In this document: one piece after another, positions 23,111-30,828 of the stretch | Numbering within the stretch: position 1 is the first letter of the stretch | Layout: each line of letters begins with the position of its first letter | Assembly: GCA_025359215.1 (NCBI GenBank) | Contig: JANYHE010000144.1 | Span: 1-37,254 of the forward strand | Reading direction: 5' to 3' | Source of the DNA: Hyphomicrobiales bacterium | Lineage (GTDB): Bacteria > Pseudomonadota > Alphaproteobacteria > Rhizobiales > Aestuariivirgaceae | Length of the DNA: 37,254 nucleotides | Program-made: the position numbers and the translations under genes | The notes under the pieces: model-generated | What the model saw: the letters and a program-made list of their open reading frames with translations, nothing else | The model's database searches: none | What the model was told of the DNA's origin: nothing

Positions 23111-23244
23111 TTCTCCTTCTCCGCTTGCGGGGAAGGTGCCCATTTGGGCGTATGGGGTGGCGGCGACAGATAAATTGTCTAACACCGAGATCCCCACCCG
23201 GACCGCTACGCGATCCACCCTCCCCGCGTTGCGAGGAGGGAGAA
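23111..23244. repeat. Structured intergenic repeat, copy B (inverted relative to copy A)
   Basis: This non-coding element matches the reverse complement of 2790-2930 along its whole length, with some substitutions and small gaps. Outer arms are TTCTCC (23111-23116) and GGAGAA (23239-23244). Hairpin 1 at 23115-23136 has a 10-bp stem with one T-G pair. Hairpin 2 at 23138-23149 is GCCC-ATTT-GGGC. A 9-bp imperfect stem lies at about 23218-23238. It sits between the irr downstream region and the 181-residue unknown gene, 32 bp from that gene's stop. Confidence 0.8.
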
Positions 23245-23275
23245 GAAATCGCTGCTCGACCACCTAAATCAAAGC

Positions 23276-23821
23276 CTAAACTGTATAGACAGCAAAAATA
23301 CGAAATGGACCAGGTTCGGAGTTGTTGAAAGCACCAGCCTCGAGGAGTTCTTTTGCGGTGTCGAGCGAGTCTAACAAACAATGGTCGTTGACAATAATTT
23401 TTTGGCAAAAATTGCAGCACGACAAGGGCGAACATTCAGGGCTAGTGCCAGCATAAAAACTGACCACATCAAAACCTTGGAGTTGTTTGCTTTGTGGTAC
23501 TCGAACTTTCGTCTGAAAGCTCAATTCTGAACTAAAAGCTCTCCACAGGTTGACGCTGTCGTCAAACTCAAGTTCATAGACCTCGTAGTAAAATAATCGC
23601 GTCGCAGATAGATCAATTGACGCTTCTTGTGCAATCTGGTGGATGAGGTTGGGACTGTCGAACAGCCAAAACCCATTGTGTTTCCAATAATCAATATAGT
23701 CGGCAAAATCTTTCGAAATGCAATTGCTCAGCGAATAGATGTCAGTAACATGATCATTCAAAATCCATCTGGGCTTTGCAATAATCCTTTTTGCCAGATA
23801 ACCTGCGGGGATCATCTTCAT
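23276..23821 (-). CDS. Protein of unknown function with a C-terminal cysteine cluster
   Basis: I do not recognise this 181-residue protein. There is no signal peptide or membrane segment. The middle is acidic and aromatic (YYEVYELEFDDSVNLWRAF). A cluster of cysteines sits at 130, 135, 136 and 139 (CX4CCX2C), with another at 148, which could bind metal. Base composition is visibly more AT-rich than the neighbours and codon choice is less biased, suggesting a foreign or lightly expressed gene. The start is ATG at 23821; ATG at 23815 is possible. It begins 15 nt after the stop of the SH3 gene and could share its transcript. Repeat copy B flanks its 3' end. Confidence 0.65.
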   Translation of the reverse strand: MKMIPAGYLAKRIIAKPRWILNDHVTDIYSLSNCISKDFADYIDYWKHNGFWLFDSPNLIHQIAQEASIDLSATRLFYYEVYELEFDDSVNLWRAFSSELSFQTKVRVPQSKQLQGFDVVSFYAGTSPECSPLSCCNFCQKIIVNDHCLLDSLDTAKELLEAGAFNNSEPGPFRIFAVYTV

Positions 23822-23836
23822 ATGAAATTTTTATCT

Positions 23837-24451
23837 CTAATTCACCACTTCACCCGGATAAGCGCCCCACAGCATGGATTGCTCGACGTATCCTGAATAA
23901 TCACTCACGGTGATTTTGCACCAGTTGCCATCGCATGATTTTATATCGGCCATGGCACCCGATGAAAGGTTTGCAATCAGCCCACTGGTGGCATCTGCGC
24001 TCACGTGCAGCGCCGTCATCTGGTCTTTACGCCAAGGGGCAACCACGGCGGTGCGTTTTCCGGCCAGCATGTTTTGCAAAATCCAGCCCTCAGTTCCATC
24101 ACTATCTCTGATGCGGCGATAGGTTTCGAACTCGGCAATAATTTCAACCGGCAAGCCTTTGCTTTGGAACACCCAAGCCACCGGATGATCACTGGATGGG
24201 CCTTTGCGCACATTCACTTTTTCAGCTTTAAGCGAAACAAAGCGCGGAATGGGCAAGCCCGATGGGCCAAGCTGTGGAGCTTTTGAAACAGATGCTGTTG
24301 CCTCTTCGCCCAGTGCAACCGCGCTGGCGGCAGCAATGCTGTGGTTTTTGCCGAACACCGACCACAAAACCCCACCAGCAACCCCCACACAAGCCAAAGC
24401 CACCAGAGTGGAGGCCACTTGCCTGCGTGCTTTCCCCAATTTCGCCATCAT
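23837..24451 (-). CDS. SH3-domain protein with N-terminal membrane anchor
   Basis: A 204-residue exported or membrane-anchored protein. A hydrophobic segment at about residues 12-33 follows a basic N-terminus (KLGKARRQ). A bacterial SH3-like domain begins near residue 70: SLKAEKVNVRKGPSSDHPVA, then GTEGWILQNML. A second SH3-like stretch begins near 145, ending WCKITVSDYSGYVEQSMLWG. Such domains usually bind peptidoglycan peptides or other wall ligands in the periplasm; the ligand here is unknown. The start could be either of two adjacent ATGs. It is divergent from the Nudix gene across about 80 bp. Confidence 0.88.
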   Translation of the reverse strand: MMAKLGKARRQVASTLVALACVGVAGGVLWSVFGKNHSIAAASAVALGEEATASVSKAPQLGPSGLPIPRFVSLKAEKVNVRKGPSSDHPVAWVFQSKGLPVEIIAEFETYRRIRDSDGTEGWILQNMLAGKRTAVVAPWRKDQMTALHVSADATSGLIANLSSGAMADIKSCDGNWCKITVSDYSGYVEQSMLWGAYPGEVVN

Positions 24452-24530
24452 AAGTTTCCTGCTAATCTCGAATGAGTGCCGCGATAAGGTTAAGATTGTC
24501 TCAACATCTTTGCAAGGCTAGGAGAGCTTG

Positions 24531-25106
24531 ATGAGCACAGGCACCTATAGAATCATTTCCCGCGAAATCATGGCCAAGGGCTGGTCTTCGCTGTCGCAAC
24601 TAAAAGTGGTTGGCACCAGACGCGACGGCCGCCAAGTGGAACTGATCCGCGAAGTGGCCGACCATGGCCATGGCGCCAGCATTTTACCGGTTGATCACAC
24701 CCGCGGCCTGTGCCTGTTGGTGCGGCAATGGCGGGCAGGCGCCGCATTTGCAGGCCACGAGGGCTGGCTGATCGAAACTTGCGCGGGCCTTCTAGATGCT
24801 GATGACCCTGAAGGCTGCGCACGGCGCGAGGCTTTAGAGGAATTGGGCACACAGGTTCATAATATAACCTCTGTTGGCCAATGTTTCTCAAGCCCGGGTG
24901 CAGTGTCGGAGCACATCAGCTTGTTCATGGGCACTTACGGGGCTGCAGATCGACTTTCGGAAGGTGGCGGGCTGCATGCTGAGGATGAAGACATTGAAGT
25001 TTTGGAAATGCCATTGGCAGCGGCTTATGCAATGATCGCCACGGGCGAAATCGTCGATGCTAAAACCATCATACTTTTGCAACATGCGATGTTGAATTTG
25101 TCATGA
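24531..25106 (+). CDS. nudK: NudK-like Nudix hydrolase (GDP-mannose/ADP-sugar pyrophosphatase type)
   Basis: A cytoplasmic Nudix enzyme of 191 residues, the same length as E. coli NudK as I recall it. The core WLIETCAGLLDADDPEGCAR and the following REALEELG form the Nudix box. Further NudK-like parts are SSPGAVSEHISLFMG, GGGLHAEDEDIEVLEMP and MIATGEIVDAKTIILL. The Nudix box has Asp where the consensus has the first Glu, as NudK-type enzymes do. Likely substrates are nucleotide-sugars, possibly ADP-glucose or GDP-mannose; this is inference from the family. Start is ATG 24531 with AGGAG at 24520-24524; a TTG one codon earlier is less likely. Confidence 0.85.
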   Translation: MSTGTYRIISREIMAKGWSSLSQLKVVGTRRDGRQVELIREVADHGHGASILPVDHTRGLCLLVRQWRAGAAFAGHEGWLIETCAGLLDADDPEGCARREALEELGTQVHNITSVGQCFSSPGAVSEHISLFMGTYGAADRLSEGGGLHAEDEDIEVLEMPLAAAYAMIATGEIVDAKTIILLQHAMLNLS

Positions 25107-25171
25107 TCACGCGAAACTGATTGGCGTATTTTGCAAGTCATTTGCATAAAGAAAAAAAGGAAACATCCATT

Positions 25172-26359
25172 TTGATTAATCGTCGTTCACTGCTCAGTTT
25201 TGCCGCAGTCAGTCTTTTGCCAAACATGGCTTTTGCCGCTGACTGGAGTGCTGTGGAAGCTGAGGCAAAGGGCCAAGAGGTTTATTTCAATGCCTGGGCC
25301 GGGGCTGATAATATCAACGCCTATATTGCATGGGCGGGAGAGCAGGTGAAGGCCCGTTTCGGCGTTACTTTAAACCACATCAAAATCACCGACACTGCTG
25401 AGGTGGTGAAGCGTGTGCGCGATGAAGTGAAAGCGGGCAAGGCCGATGGCTCGGTTGATCTGGTTTGGATCAACGGTGAAAATTTCCGCGTGATGAAAAC
25501 TGAGAAATTATTGTTCGGCCCCTTTGCTGCGGCGCTACCCAATTTTGCCTTTGTCGATACCGTGGGCAAGCCAACCACGCTGCAAGATTTCACTGAAACC
25601 GTGGACGGTTTGGAAAGCCCTTGGGGCATGGCGCAGTTTACGTTCTTTGGCGATGGCGCAAAAATTTCATCGCCCCCTAAAAGCATGATTGAATTGGCCG
25701 CTTTCGCCAAAGCCAATCCGGGGCGAGTAACTTACCCCGCCCCGCCCGACTTTCACGGAACCACATTTTTAAAGCAGGCTTTGGTTGAAGCAACGTCTGA
25801 TCGCAGCATTTTTGCAAAGCCCATAGACAAAGAGGCCTTCGCCGCCGCCGCAAAGCCGTGGTTGGCTTTTTTGGATGAGCTTCGCCCCTCGCTGTGGCGC
25901 GAAGGCAAACAATATCCAAAGTCGCAAGCTGAAATCACGCAGATGGTGGCCGATGGTGAGCTGTTGATTGGTCTCACTTTCAACCCCAATGAACCAGCCA
26001 ATCTGGTGGCCGCGGGCACTTTGCCCAAAACCACAATTGCGTGGCAACACGCTGCAGGCACCATTGGCAATTCACATTTTGTGGCCATCCCCACCAACGC
26101 AAAAGCCAAGGCGGGTGCGCAAGTGGTGGCGAATTTCTTGCTTTCTGCCGAAGCTCAGGCCCGCAAAAATGATTTGAAAATCTGGGGTGATCCGACTGTG
26201 TTGGACGTGACAAAATTATCCGGCGATGATGCCAAACAGTTTGCCAACTTGCCCGCACCCGGCAGCGTCATATTTCCCGCGCCAGCGATGCTGGAACCCC
26301 ATGGCAGTTTTGTGCCGCTGATTGAGGCAATATGGTTGGACCATTACGGCAAGGGGTGA
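25172..26359 (+). CDS. ynjB: ABC transporter substrate-binding protein, YnjB type
   Basis: A periplasmic solute-binding protein of the YnjB family; the transported substrate is not established. The N-terminal signal peptide reads INRRSLLSFAAVSLLPNMAF, with a likely cut after AFA-A. I chose the TTG at 25172, giving 395 residues, because it places the basic N-region correctly and AAGG lies about 11 nt upstream. No ATG is available in frame. A longer TTG start at 25121 would add residues that spoil the signal peptide. The mature part has YFNAWAGADNINAYIAWAGE and, later, VDLVWINGENFRVMK, typical of the family. The stop overlaps the ynjC start. Confidence 0.9.
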   Translation: MINRRSLLSFAAVSLLPNMAFAADWSAVEAEAKGQEVYFNAWAGADNINAYIAWAGEQVKARFGVTLNHIKITDTAEVVKRVRDEVKAGKADGSVDLVWINGENFRVMKTEKLLFGPFAAALPNFAFVDTVGKPTTLQDFTETVDGLESPWGMAQFTFFGDGAKISSPPKSMIELAAFAKANPGRVTYPAPPDFHGTTFLKQALVEATSDRSIFAKPIDKEAFAAAAKPWLAFLDELRPSLWREGKQYPKSQAEITQMVADGELLIGLTFNPNEPANLVAAGTLPKTTIAWQHAAGTIGNSHFVAIPTNAKAKAGAQVVANFLLSAEAQARKNDLKIWGDPTVLDVTKLSGDDAKQFANLPAPGSVIFPAPAMLEPHGSFVPLIEAIWLDHYGKG

Positions 26360-27993
26360 CTGGCAAAGTGTGGCGCAGAGCATTTGGCTCCCCGATCATA
26401 ATTCTCTTCGTACTCCCGCTCGTTGTAAGTCTGCTCTTTGCTTTGGGCGCAGCGTTTGATTTATCCGCCTGGCAACTTTTGTGGGCTCATCCGCAGCTCT
26501 GGCCAGCCCTTGGGCTTTCAATTTTTACAGGGCTGATGAGTGTTTTATTGTCAGCATCATTGGCGATTATAATCGTCGCTGGTCTTTATCTCAGTGGGTG
26601 GTGGCCAAGACTTTCATTCCCAATCGGTGCTATGCTCGCCATGCCACATGTGGCCTTGGCGATTGGGCTATCATTTCTCATCATGCCATCGGGATTTTTG
26701 GCGCGTTCCGTTGCCTTGTTTAGCGGCTGGACCACACCCCCCAACTGGATCACAAATCACGATCCATATGGCCTTTCGTTGATCGCAGCTTTGGTGCTGA
26801 AGGAAACCCCATTTCTAATGTGGATTCTCATCAGCATTCTAAACCGCCAAGATGTGCGCGATAATTTTAATGGTCAACGTGCTGTGGGTTTAAGTCTCGG
26901 TCACACTATGACGTCAATTTGGCAGCGACTTTATCTGCCGCAAATAGTACCAAAACTGGTTTGGCCATTGTTCGTGGTCTTTGCCTACGCCGCCACCGTG
27001 GTGGATATGGCATTGGTCATCGGCCCCACCCAACCGCCAACCTTAGCAACACTGGTGTGGGCCGATATAAATGACTCGCAAGTGCTGAATAATGCGCGGG
27101 GTGCTGCAGGAGCGTGGCTTTTGACTGTGGCGATTGCGATAGTGGCGCTGGGTGTTTGGGGTTTGGCCAATGTTATATTTTCGAGACGTGAGTGGTTGAC
27201 GGTGGGGCCTGCACCAAGAGCCCTCATCAAGGTATTTTTCTTTGCACGATTAAAATTCTCAAGCTTGATATCAGTGTACCTCATCATCACTGTTTTGCTG
27301 GTGATCTTGTCCTTCGCAGCGCTGTGGCCATTTCCAAATCTTTGGCCAGAAATACTGAGCATTTCCGCTTGGTCGCGCGTTGGGCTGGACCCTTCGGCCT
27401 TTTTCACCAGTGGAGTTCTTGCGGTTTCAACAACTGTCACGGCATTTGCTTTGGTCATCGCTTGGATGGAAACGCAACCGCAAATGCGCGATAAATATGT
27501 GACCCTGTTGAGCGCCACGGCATTGGGTGTTCCCGCAATCGTGTTAGCCCTCGGCCAATATCGTGCCTTTCTGCAACTCGGCCTCACCGGTTCCACCTTT
27601 GGGTTGTTTCTCGCCCATCTGCTTCCAGTCACAGCCTATATGTTTATTGTTTTGGTTGGCCCTTACCGCAGTTTTGATTCCCGATGGCAGGCGTCCGCCT
27701 CAGGATTGCTTGCCAGTTTCCCGCGCTTTTTCTGGGCAATAAAACTGCCTTTGTTGAAAGCACCCTTGCTGGCCGCCAGTGCCATTGGCTTTGCTGTGAG
27801 TTTTGGCCAATATGTTCCCGCCCAACTTATTTCAGCGGGGCGCTATTCAACCTTGCCCATGGAGGCTGTGACGCTGACATCTGGAACCAATCGTCCCCTC
27901 ACGGCTGCTTTCACGTTGCTTTTGATGGTGCCACCGCTCTTGGTCTTCATGGCCGCCGCTCATTTCGGCAAATCGCGCTGGAGCAAGCTATGA
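26356..27993 (+). CDS. ynjC: ABC transporter permease, fused double permease of YnjC type
   Basis: An inner-membrane permease of about 545 residues with two binding-protein-dependent transport halves in one chain. About twelve hydrophobic segments can be counted. EAA-type loops are seen near AVGLSLGHTMTSIWQRLYLP in the first half and ASGLLASFPRFFWAIKLPLL in the second. The GTG at 26356 overlaps the ynjB stop (GTGA), which I favour; an ATG at 26332 lies within ynjB. The stop overlaps the ynjD start (ATGA). The double-length form matches E. coli YnjC. Confidence 0.92.
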   Translation: MTGKVWRRAFGSPIIILFVLPLVVSLLFALGAAFDLSAWQLLWAHPQLWPALGLSIFTGLMSVLLSASLAIIIVAGLYLSGWWPRLSFPIGAMLAMPHVALAIGLSFLIMPSGFLARSVALFSGWTTPPNWITNHDPYGLSLIAALVLKETPFLMWILISILNRQDVRDNFNGQRAVGLSLGHTMTSIWQRLYLPQIVPKLVWPLFVVFAYAATVVDMALVIGPTQPPTLATLVWADINDSQVLNNARGAAGAWLLTVAIAIVALGVWGLANVIFSRREWLTVGPAPRALIKVFFFARLKFSSLISVYLIITVLLVILSFAALWPFPNLWPEILSISAWSRVGLDPSAFFTSGVLAVSTTVTAFALVIAWMETQPQMRDKYVTLLSATALGVPAIVLALGQYRAFLQLGLTGSTFGLFLAHLLPVTAYMFIVLVGPYRSFDSRWQASASGLLASFPRFFWAIKLPLLKAPLLAASAIGFAVSFGQYVPAQLISAGRYSTLPMEAVTLTSGTNRPLTAAFTLLLMVPPLLVFMAAAHFGKSRWSKL

Positions 27994-28610
27994 GTTTGGT
28001 GTTGGAGAAAATTTCGGCCTATCTGGGCGACACACGCATTTTTGAAAGTCTTTCCCTAACGATTGAGCCGGGTGAAATCGTTACTGTGATGGGTGCCAGC
28101 GGCAGCGGCAAGACAACCCTGCTTGCGGCTATTGCCGGGGATTTGCCAACGCCCTTTTACGCCGTGGGTAAAGTTATTCTCAACGGCCACGATATGAGCA
28201 AGGTCAGGCCAGAGCAGCGCCGCATAGGGCGCTTGTTTCAAGATGATCTGTTATTTCCACATCTCACCGTGGGTGAGAACCTGCTCTTCGGCGTGGAGCG
28301 CGGACCCAAAGCAATGCGCACAATGCAGATGAAAGAAGCCTTACAACGTATCGATCTGGTTGGTTTAGAAAACCGCGCTCCACACACGCTTTCGGGCGGT
28401 CAACGCTCGCGTGTTGCCCTCATGCGCGCCCTTCTCGCCAAGCCCGATGCAATGTTGCTGGATGAGCCGTTCAGCAAGCTGGACCGCGCTTTGCGTGCTA
28501 CCATTCGTGACTACACTTACGCGCATTTGCAGGAGCGTAAAATTCCAACTCTGTTAGTGACCCATGATTTTGAAGATGTGCCCAAAGCTGGACGCGTGAT
28601 TCATGTTTGA
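27990..28610 (+). CDS. ynjD: ABC transporter ATP-binding protein, YnjD type
   Basis: The cytoplasmic ATPase of the YnjBCD importer, 206 residues. All ABC motifs are present: Walker A GASGSGKTT near residue 38, Q-loop FQDDLLFP, signature LSGGQRSRVAL, Walker B MLLDEPF, and the H-loop in VTHDFED. The ATG at 27990 overlaps the ynjC stop. The 3' end overlaps the next gene by 8 bp, indicating one translational unit. Confidence 0.95.
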   Translation: MSLVLEKISAYLGDTRIFESLSLTIEPGEIVTVMGASGSGKTTLLAAIAGDLPTPFYAVGKVILNGHDMSKVRPEQRRIGRLFQDDLLFPHLTVGENLLFGVERGPKAMRTMQMKEALQRIDLVGLENRAPHTLSGGQRSRVALMRALLAKPDAMLLDEPFSKLDRALRATIRDYTYAHLQERKIPTLLVTHDFEDVPKAGRVIHV

Positions 28611-29196
28611 TCGCATTGCCCTCAAAGTCACCAAACCCGTGGTCGATGCCATGGCCAAACGCATCCATCAGGCAGGCTATAATGCCGATCAAGTAACATT
28701 GGTAGCGTTCGGTCTTGGCATGGTGGCGGCGGCATTAATTGCTTTGGGCCATTCACAACTGGCAATCCTGCCCTTGCTGGCAGGGCGGCTGCTTGATGGT
28801 TTAGATGGTGCTGTCGCAAGGCTCACTGCACCCACTGACCGTGGCGCCTATCTGGACATAACACTCGACTTTTTGTTTTATGCCGCCGTGCCCTTGGCTT
28901 TTGCAACGGTTGATCCTGTCGCTTCAGCCGTTTTGCTGGCGGCCTTCATTGGCACCGGTACCAGCTTTTTAGCCTACGCGATTATGGCCGAAAAGCGCGG
29001 TGAGAAGAGTGACGTCTACCCATCGAAATCTTTTTACTATCTCGGCGGGCTCACCGAAGGTGCAGAGACTGTTGCCTGTTTCACTGCCATGTGCCTGTGG
29101 CCGCAGCACTTTGCAGCACTGGCGTATTTTTATGCAACCCTGTGCTGTGTGACGACGGCGACGCGACTGTTGGCGGGGTGGAAGAATTTTAGATGA
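28603..29196 (+). CDS. ynjF: CDP-alcohol phosphatidyltransferase family protein, YnjF type
   Basis: A 197-residue integral membrane enzyme of the CDP-alcohol phosphatidyltransferase family, which joins a CDP-linked donor to an alcohol. The signature is seen as LLDGLDGAVARLTAPTDRGA then YLDITLDF, with the conserved Asp residues. The family-specific SFYYLGGLTEGAETV closely resembles E. coli YnjF as I recall it. The start overlaps ynjD by 8 bp. The products of YnjF proteins are not known. Its linkage to the transporter suggests the imported compound may be the alcohol acceptor or a precursor; that is inference. Confidence 0.92.
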   Translation: MFDRIALKVTKPVVDAMAKRIHQAGYNADQVTLVAFGLGMVAAALIALGHSQLAILPLLAGRLLDGLDGAVARLTAPTDRGAYLDITLDFLFYAAVPLAFATVDPVASAVLLAAFIGTGTSFLAYAIMAEKRGEKSDVYPSKSFYYLGGLTEGAETVACFTAMCLWPQHFAALAYFYATLCCVTTATRLLAGWKNFR

Positions 29197-29211
29197 AGAG
29201 GCCGTGGCTAA

Positions 29212-29315
29212 GGACCTCATCTGCCCTTCGGGCACCTTGTCCAAAGGAGAAGGGCATCTTTTTGAATTCACGCTTCTCCTCTGGAGAAGCTGTCGCGATG
29301 CGACTGATGAGGTCC
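29212..29315. repeat. Multi-hairpin intergenic element, diverged relative of copies A and B
   Basis: Outer 10-bp perfect arms GGACCTCATC (29212-29221) and GATGAGGTCC (29306-29315) enclose three hairpins. These are TGCCC-TTC-GGGCA (29222-29234), GCTTCTCC-TCT-GGAGAAGC (29272-29290) and GTCGC-GAT-GCGAC (29292-29304). The first part has the same plan as copy A: a GC hairpin, CACCTT, a second pairing, then GGAGAAG. It begins 16 bp after the ynjF stop and may also end that transcript. Confidence 0.75.
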
Positions 29316-29339
29316 CTTTGCCAATAACAAAATCTTAAC

Positions 29340-29648
29340 TAAAAACTTTGTCACAACCCAAAATAATTCTTGAATGTAGCAGTCGAATCCATCATATGCG
29401 GCCCACCAGAAGTCGCACGTGCCGCAAGGTCTCCCCAAAGCAACGACGGTGTAAGGTTTTTTGGTCTCTGCTGGCTCTCCATCGGCCAGTGGTTCTGAGA
29501 GGCACCACTTTCATTGCCCCACAAGCGATTGGGTCACCCCACTCAAATCAAGGCGCAAACAGGTTAGTTAACGCGTTGTTACGTTTCCATCACGTATATG
29601 CGCCTACGCTGCTCTGTCACTTGAACTTTTTGATTCGGGAGAACACCC
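29340..29648 (+). promoter_or_regulatory. Long 5' leader of the decarboxylase gene; candidate speF RNA motif
   Basis: About 310 non-coding bases precede the decarboxylase start, unusually long for this compact window. The speF motif is a known structured RNA found upstream of ornithine decarboxylase homologues in alphaproteobacteria. Position, phylum and target gene fit, but I could not align the consensus. Local pairing is visible: CTGGC/GCCAG at 29471-29489 and AGTGGT/ACCACT at 29488-29509. These two stems share bases, so they cannot form together. A basic open frame from ATG 29396 runs through the leader and past the decarboxylase start. A clean GGGAG (29637-29641) sits 7 nt before the ATG at 29649. 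Confidence 0.55.
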
Positions 29649-30785
29649 ATGGCCGCTACCGCACGCATTTTAGATTTCTTGCGAACCCAAAATCCAGAAG
29701 GCCCCTGCCTTGTGGTCGATCTGGATGTTATTCGCGATAACTATAAGGCTTTTGATAAGGCCATGCCTGGCACTCGCATATTTTATGCGGTGAAAGCCAA
29801 TCCGGCTCCTGAAATTCTCTCATTGCTGGCCTCGCTCGGCTCAAACTTCGACACAGCATCTGTTGTTGAAATTGAAATGGCCTTGGCCGCTGGCGCATCA
29901 CCAGACCGTATTTCTTTTGGCAACACTATTAAGAAAGAACGCGATGTGGCTAAAGCCCATGCTTATGGCGTGTCTTTGTTCGCAGTCGACTCCGTTGAAG
30001 AAGTTGAAAAAGTGGCGCGCGCTGCTCCCGGCGCAAAAGTATTCTGTCGCATCCTCACCGATGGTGCTGGCGCTGAATGGCCGCTGTCTCGTAAATTTGG
30101 CTGCGAACCTTCTATGGCAACCGATGTATTGATGCATGCCCATAAGCTTGGATTGAATGCCAATGGCATTTCCTTCCATGTGGGTTCGCAACAAACCCGC
30201 CTTGGCGCGTGGGACACGGCTCTCGAGCAAGCGAAATCCATTTTCGACGAATGCGCAGCTGTTGGCATTCAATTGCAAATGGTAAACCTTGGCGGCGGCT
30301 TCCCGACCAAATATTTGAAAGCTGTTCCCGGCACCAATGCCTATGCCAATGCCATCCATGATGGTTTGGCCAAGCATTTTGGCAATGCGATTCCTGAAAC
30401 TATCATTGAGCCCGGTCGTGGCATGGTGGGCAATGCTGGTGTGATCAAAGCCGAAGTTGTTTTGGTGTCAAAGAAACATGCCAATGACAATCTGCGCTGG
30501 GTTTATTTGGACATTGGCAAATTCGGCGGCTTGGCCGAAACCATGGACGAAGCCATTCGTTATCCGATTGTAACGAGCAAAGATGATTCAGCAAAAGCGC
30601 CTTGTGTGATTGCAGGACCCACTTGTGATTCAGCCGACGTGCTTTACGAAAAGACGCCTTATGATTTGCCCTTGTCACTCTGTGTGGGTGATGAAGTGCT
30701 GATCGAGAGTTGCGGTGCTTATACCACGACTTATGCTTCTGTCGCCTTCAACGGCTTCCCGCCGCTGAAGTCCTACGTCATCTAA
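29649..30785 (+). CDS. Ornithine/lysine decarboxylase, fold III PLP enzyme
   Basis: Decarboxylates ornithine to putrescine, and in several alphaproteobacterial relatives also lysine to cadaverine; specificity cannot be read here. The 378-residue length fits the bacterial fold III type. The PLP lysine is at about 49 in YAVKANP. The phosphate-binding side has FHVGSQQ and NLGGGFP, then IEPGRGMVGNAG. The second-subunit active-site Cys is at about 326 in TCDSADVL. Start ATG 29649 has GGGAG 7 nt upstream. It is followed after 43 bp by a GNAT gene, a common pairing. The long leader suggests control by polyamine or amino-acid levels. Confidence 0.95.
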   Translation: MAATARILDFLRTQNPEGPCLVVDLDVIRDNYKAFDKAMPGTRIFYAVKANPAPEILSLLASLGSNFDTASVVEIEMALAAGASPDRISFGNTIKKERDVAKAHAYGVSLFAVDSVEEVEKVARAAPGAKVFCRILTDGAGAEWPLSRKFGCEPSMATDVLMHAHKLGLNANGISFHVGSQQTRLGAWDTALEQAKSIFDECAAVGIQLQMVNLGGGFPTKYLKAVPGTNAYANAIHDGLAKHFGNAIPETIIEPGRGMVGNAGVIKAEVVLVSKKHANDNLRWVYLDIGKFGGLAETMDEAIRYPIVTSKDDSAKAPCVIAGPTCDSADVLYEKTPYDLPLSLCVGDEVLIESCGAYTTTYASVAFNGFPPLKSYVI

Positions 30786-30828
30786 GTTTCAACATTTCAT
30801 TTTAACACTTTCGTTTTGGAGACTTTCA

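Noticed and set aside
22952-23173. 73-codon frame with a lipoprotein-like LTFSFSAC stretch
   Set aside because: The Cys and everything after it are encoded by repeat copy B, and the frame ends inside the repeat. There is no good ribosome site, so the likeness to a lipobox is probably chance.
26985-27632. 215-codon open frame on the minus strand
   Set aside because: Antisense to the ynjC permease. It is Thr/Ala/Arg-rich with no domain, as expected from the complement of a hydrophobic coding sequence.
29197-29340. CRISPR-like repeats after ynjF
   Set aside because: The repeated look comes from inverted arms and hairpins. There are no regularly spaced direct repeats and no cas genes.
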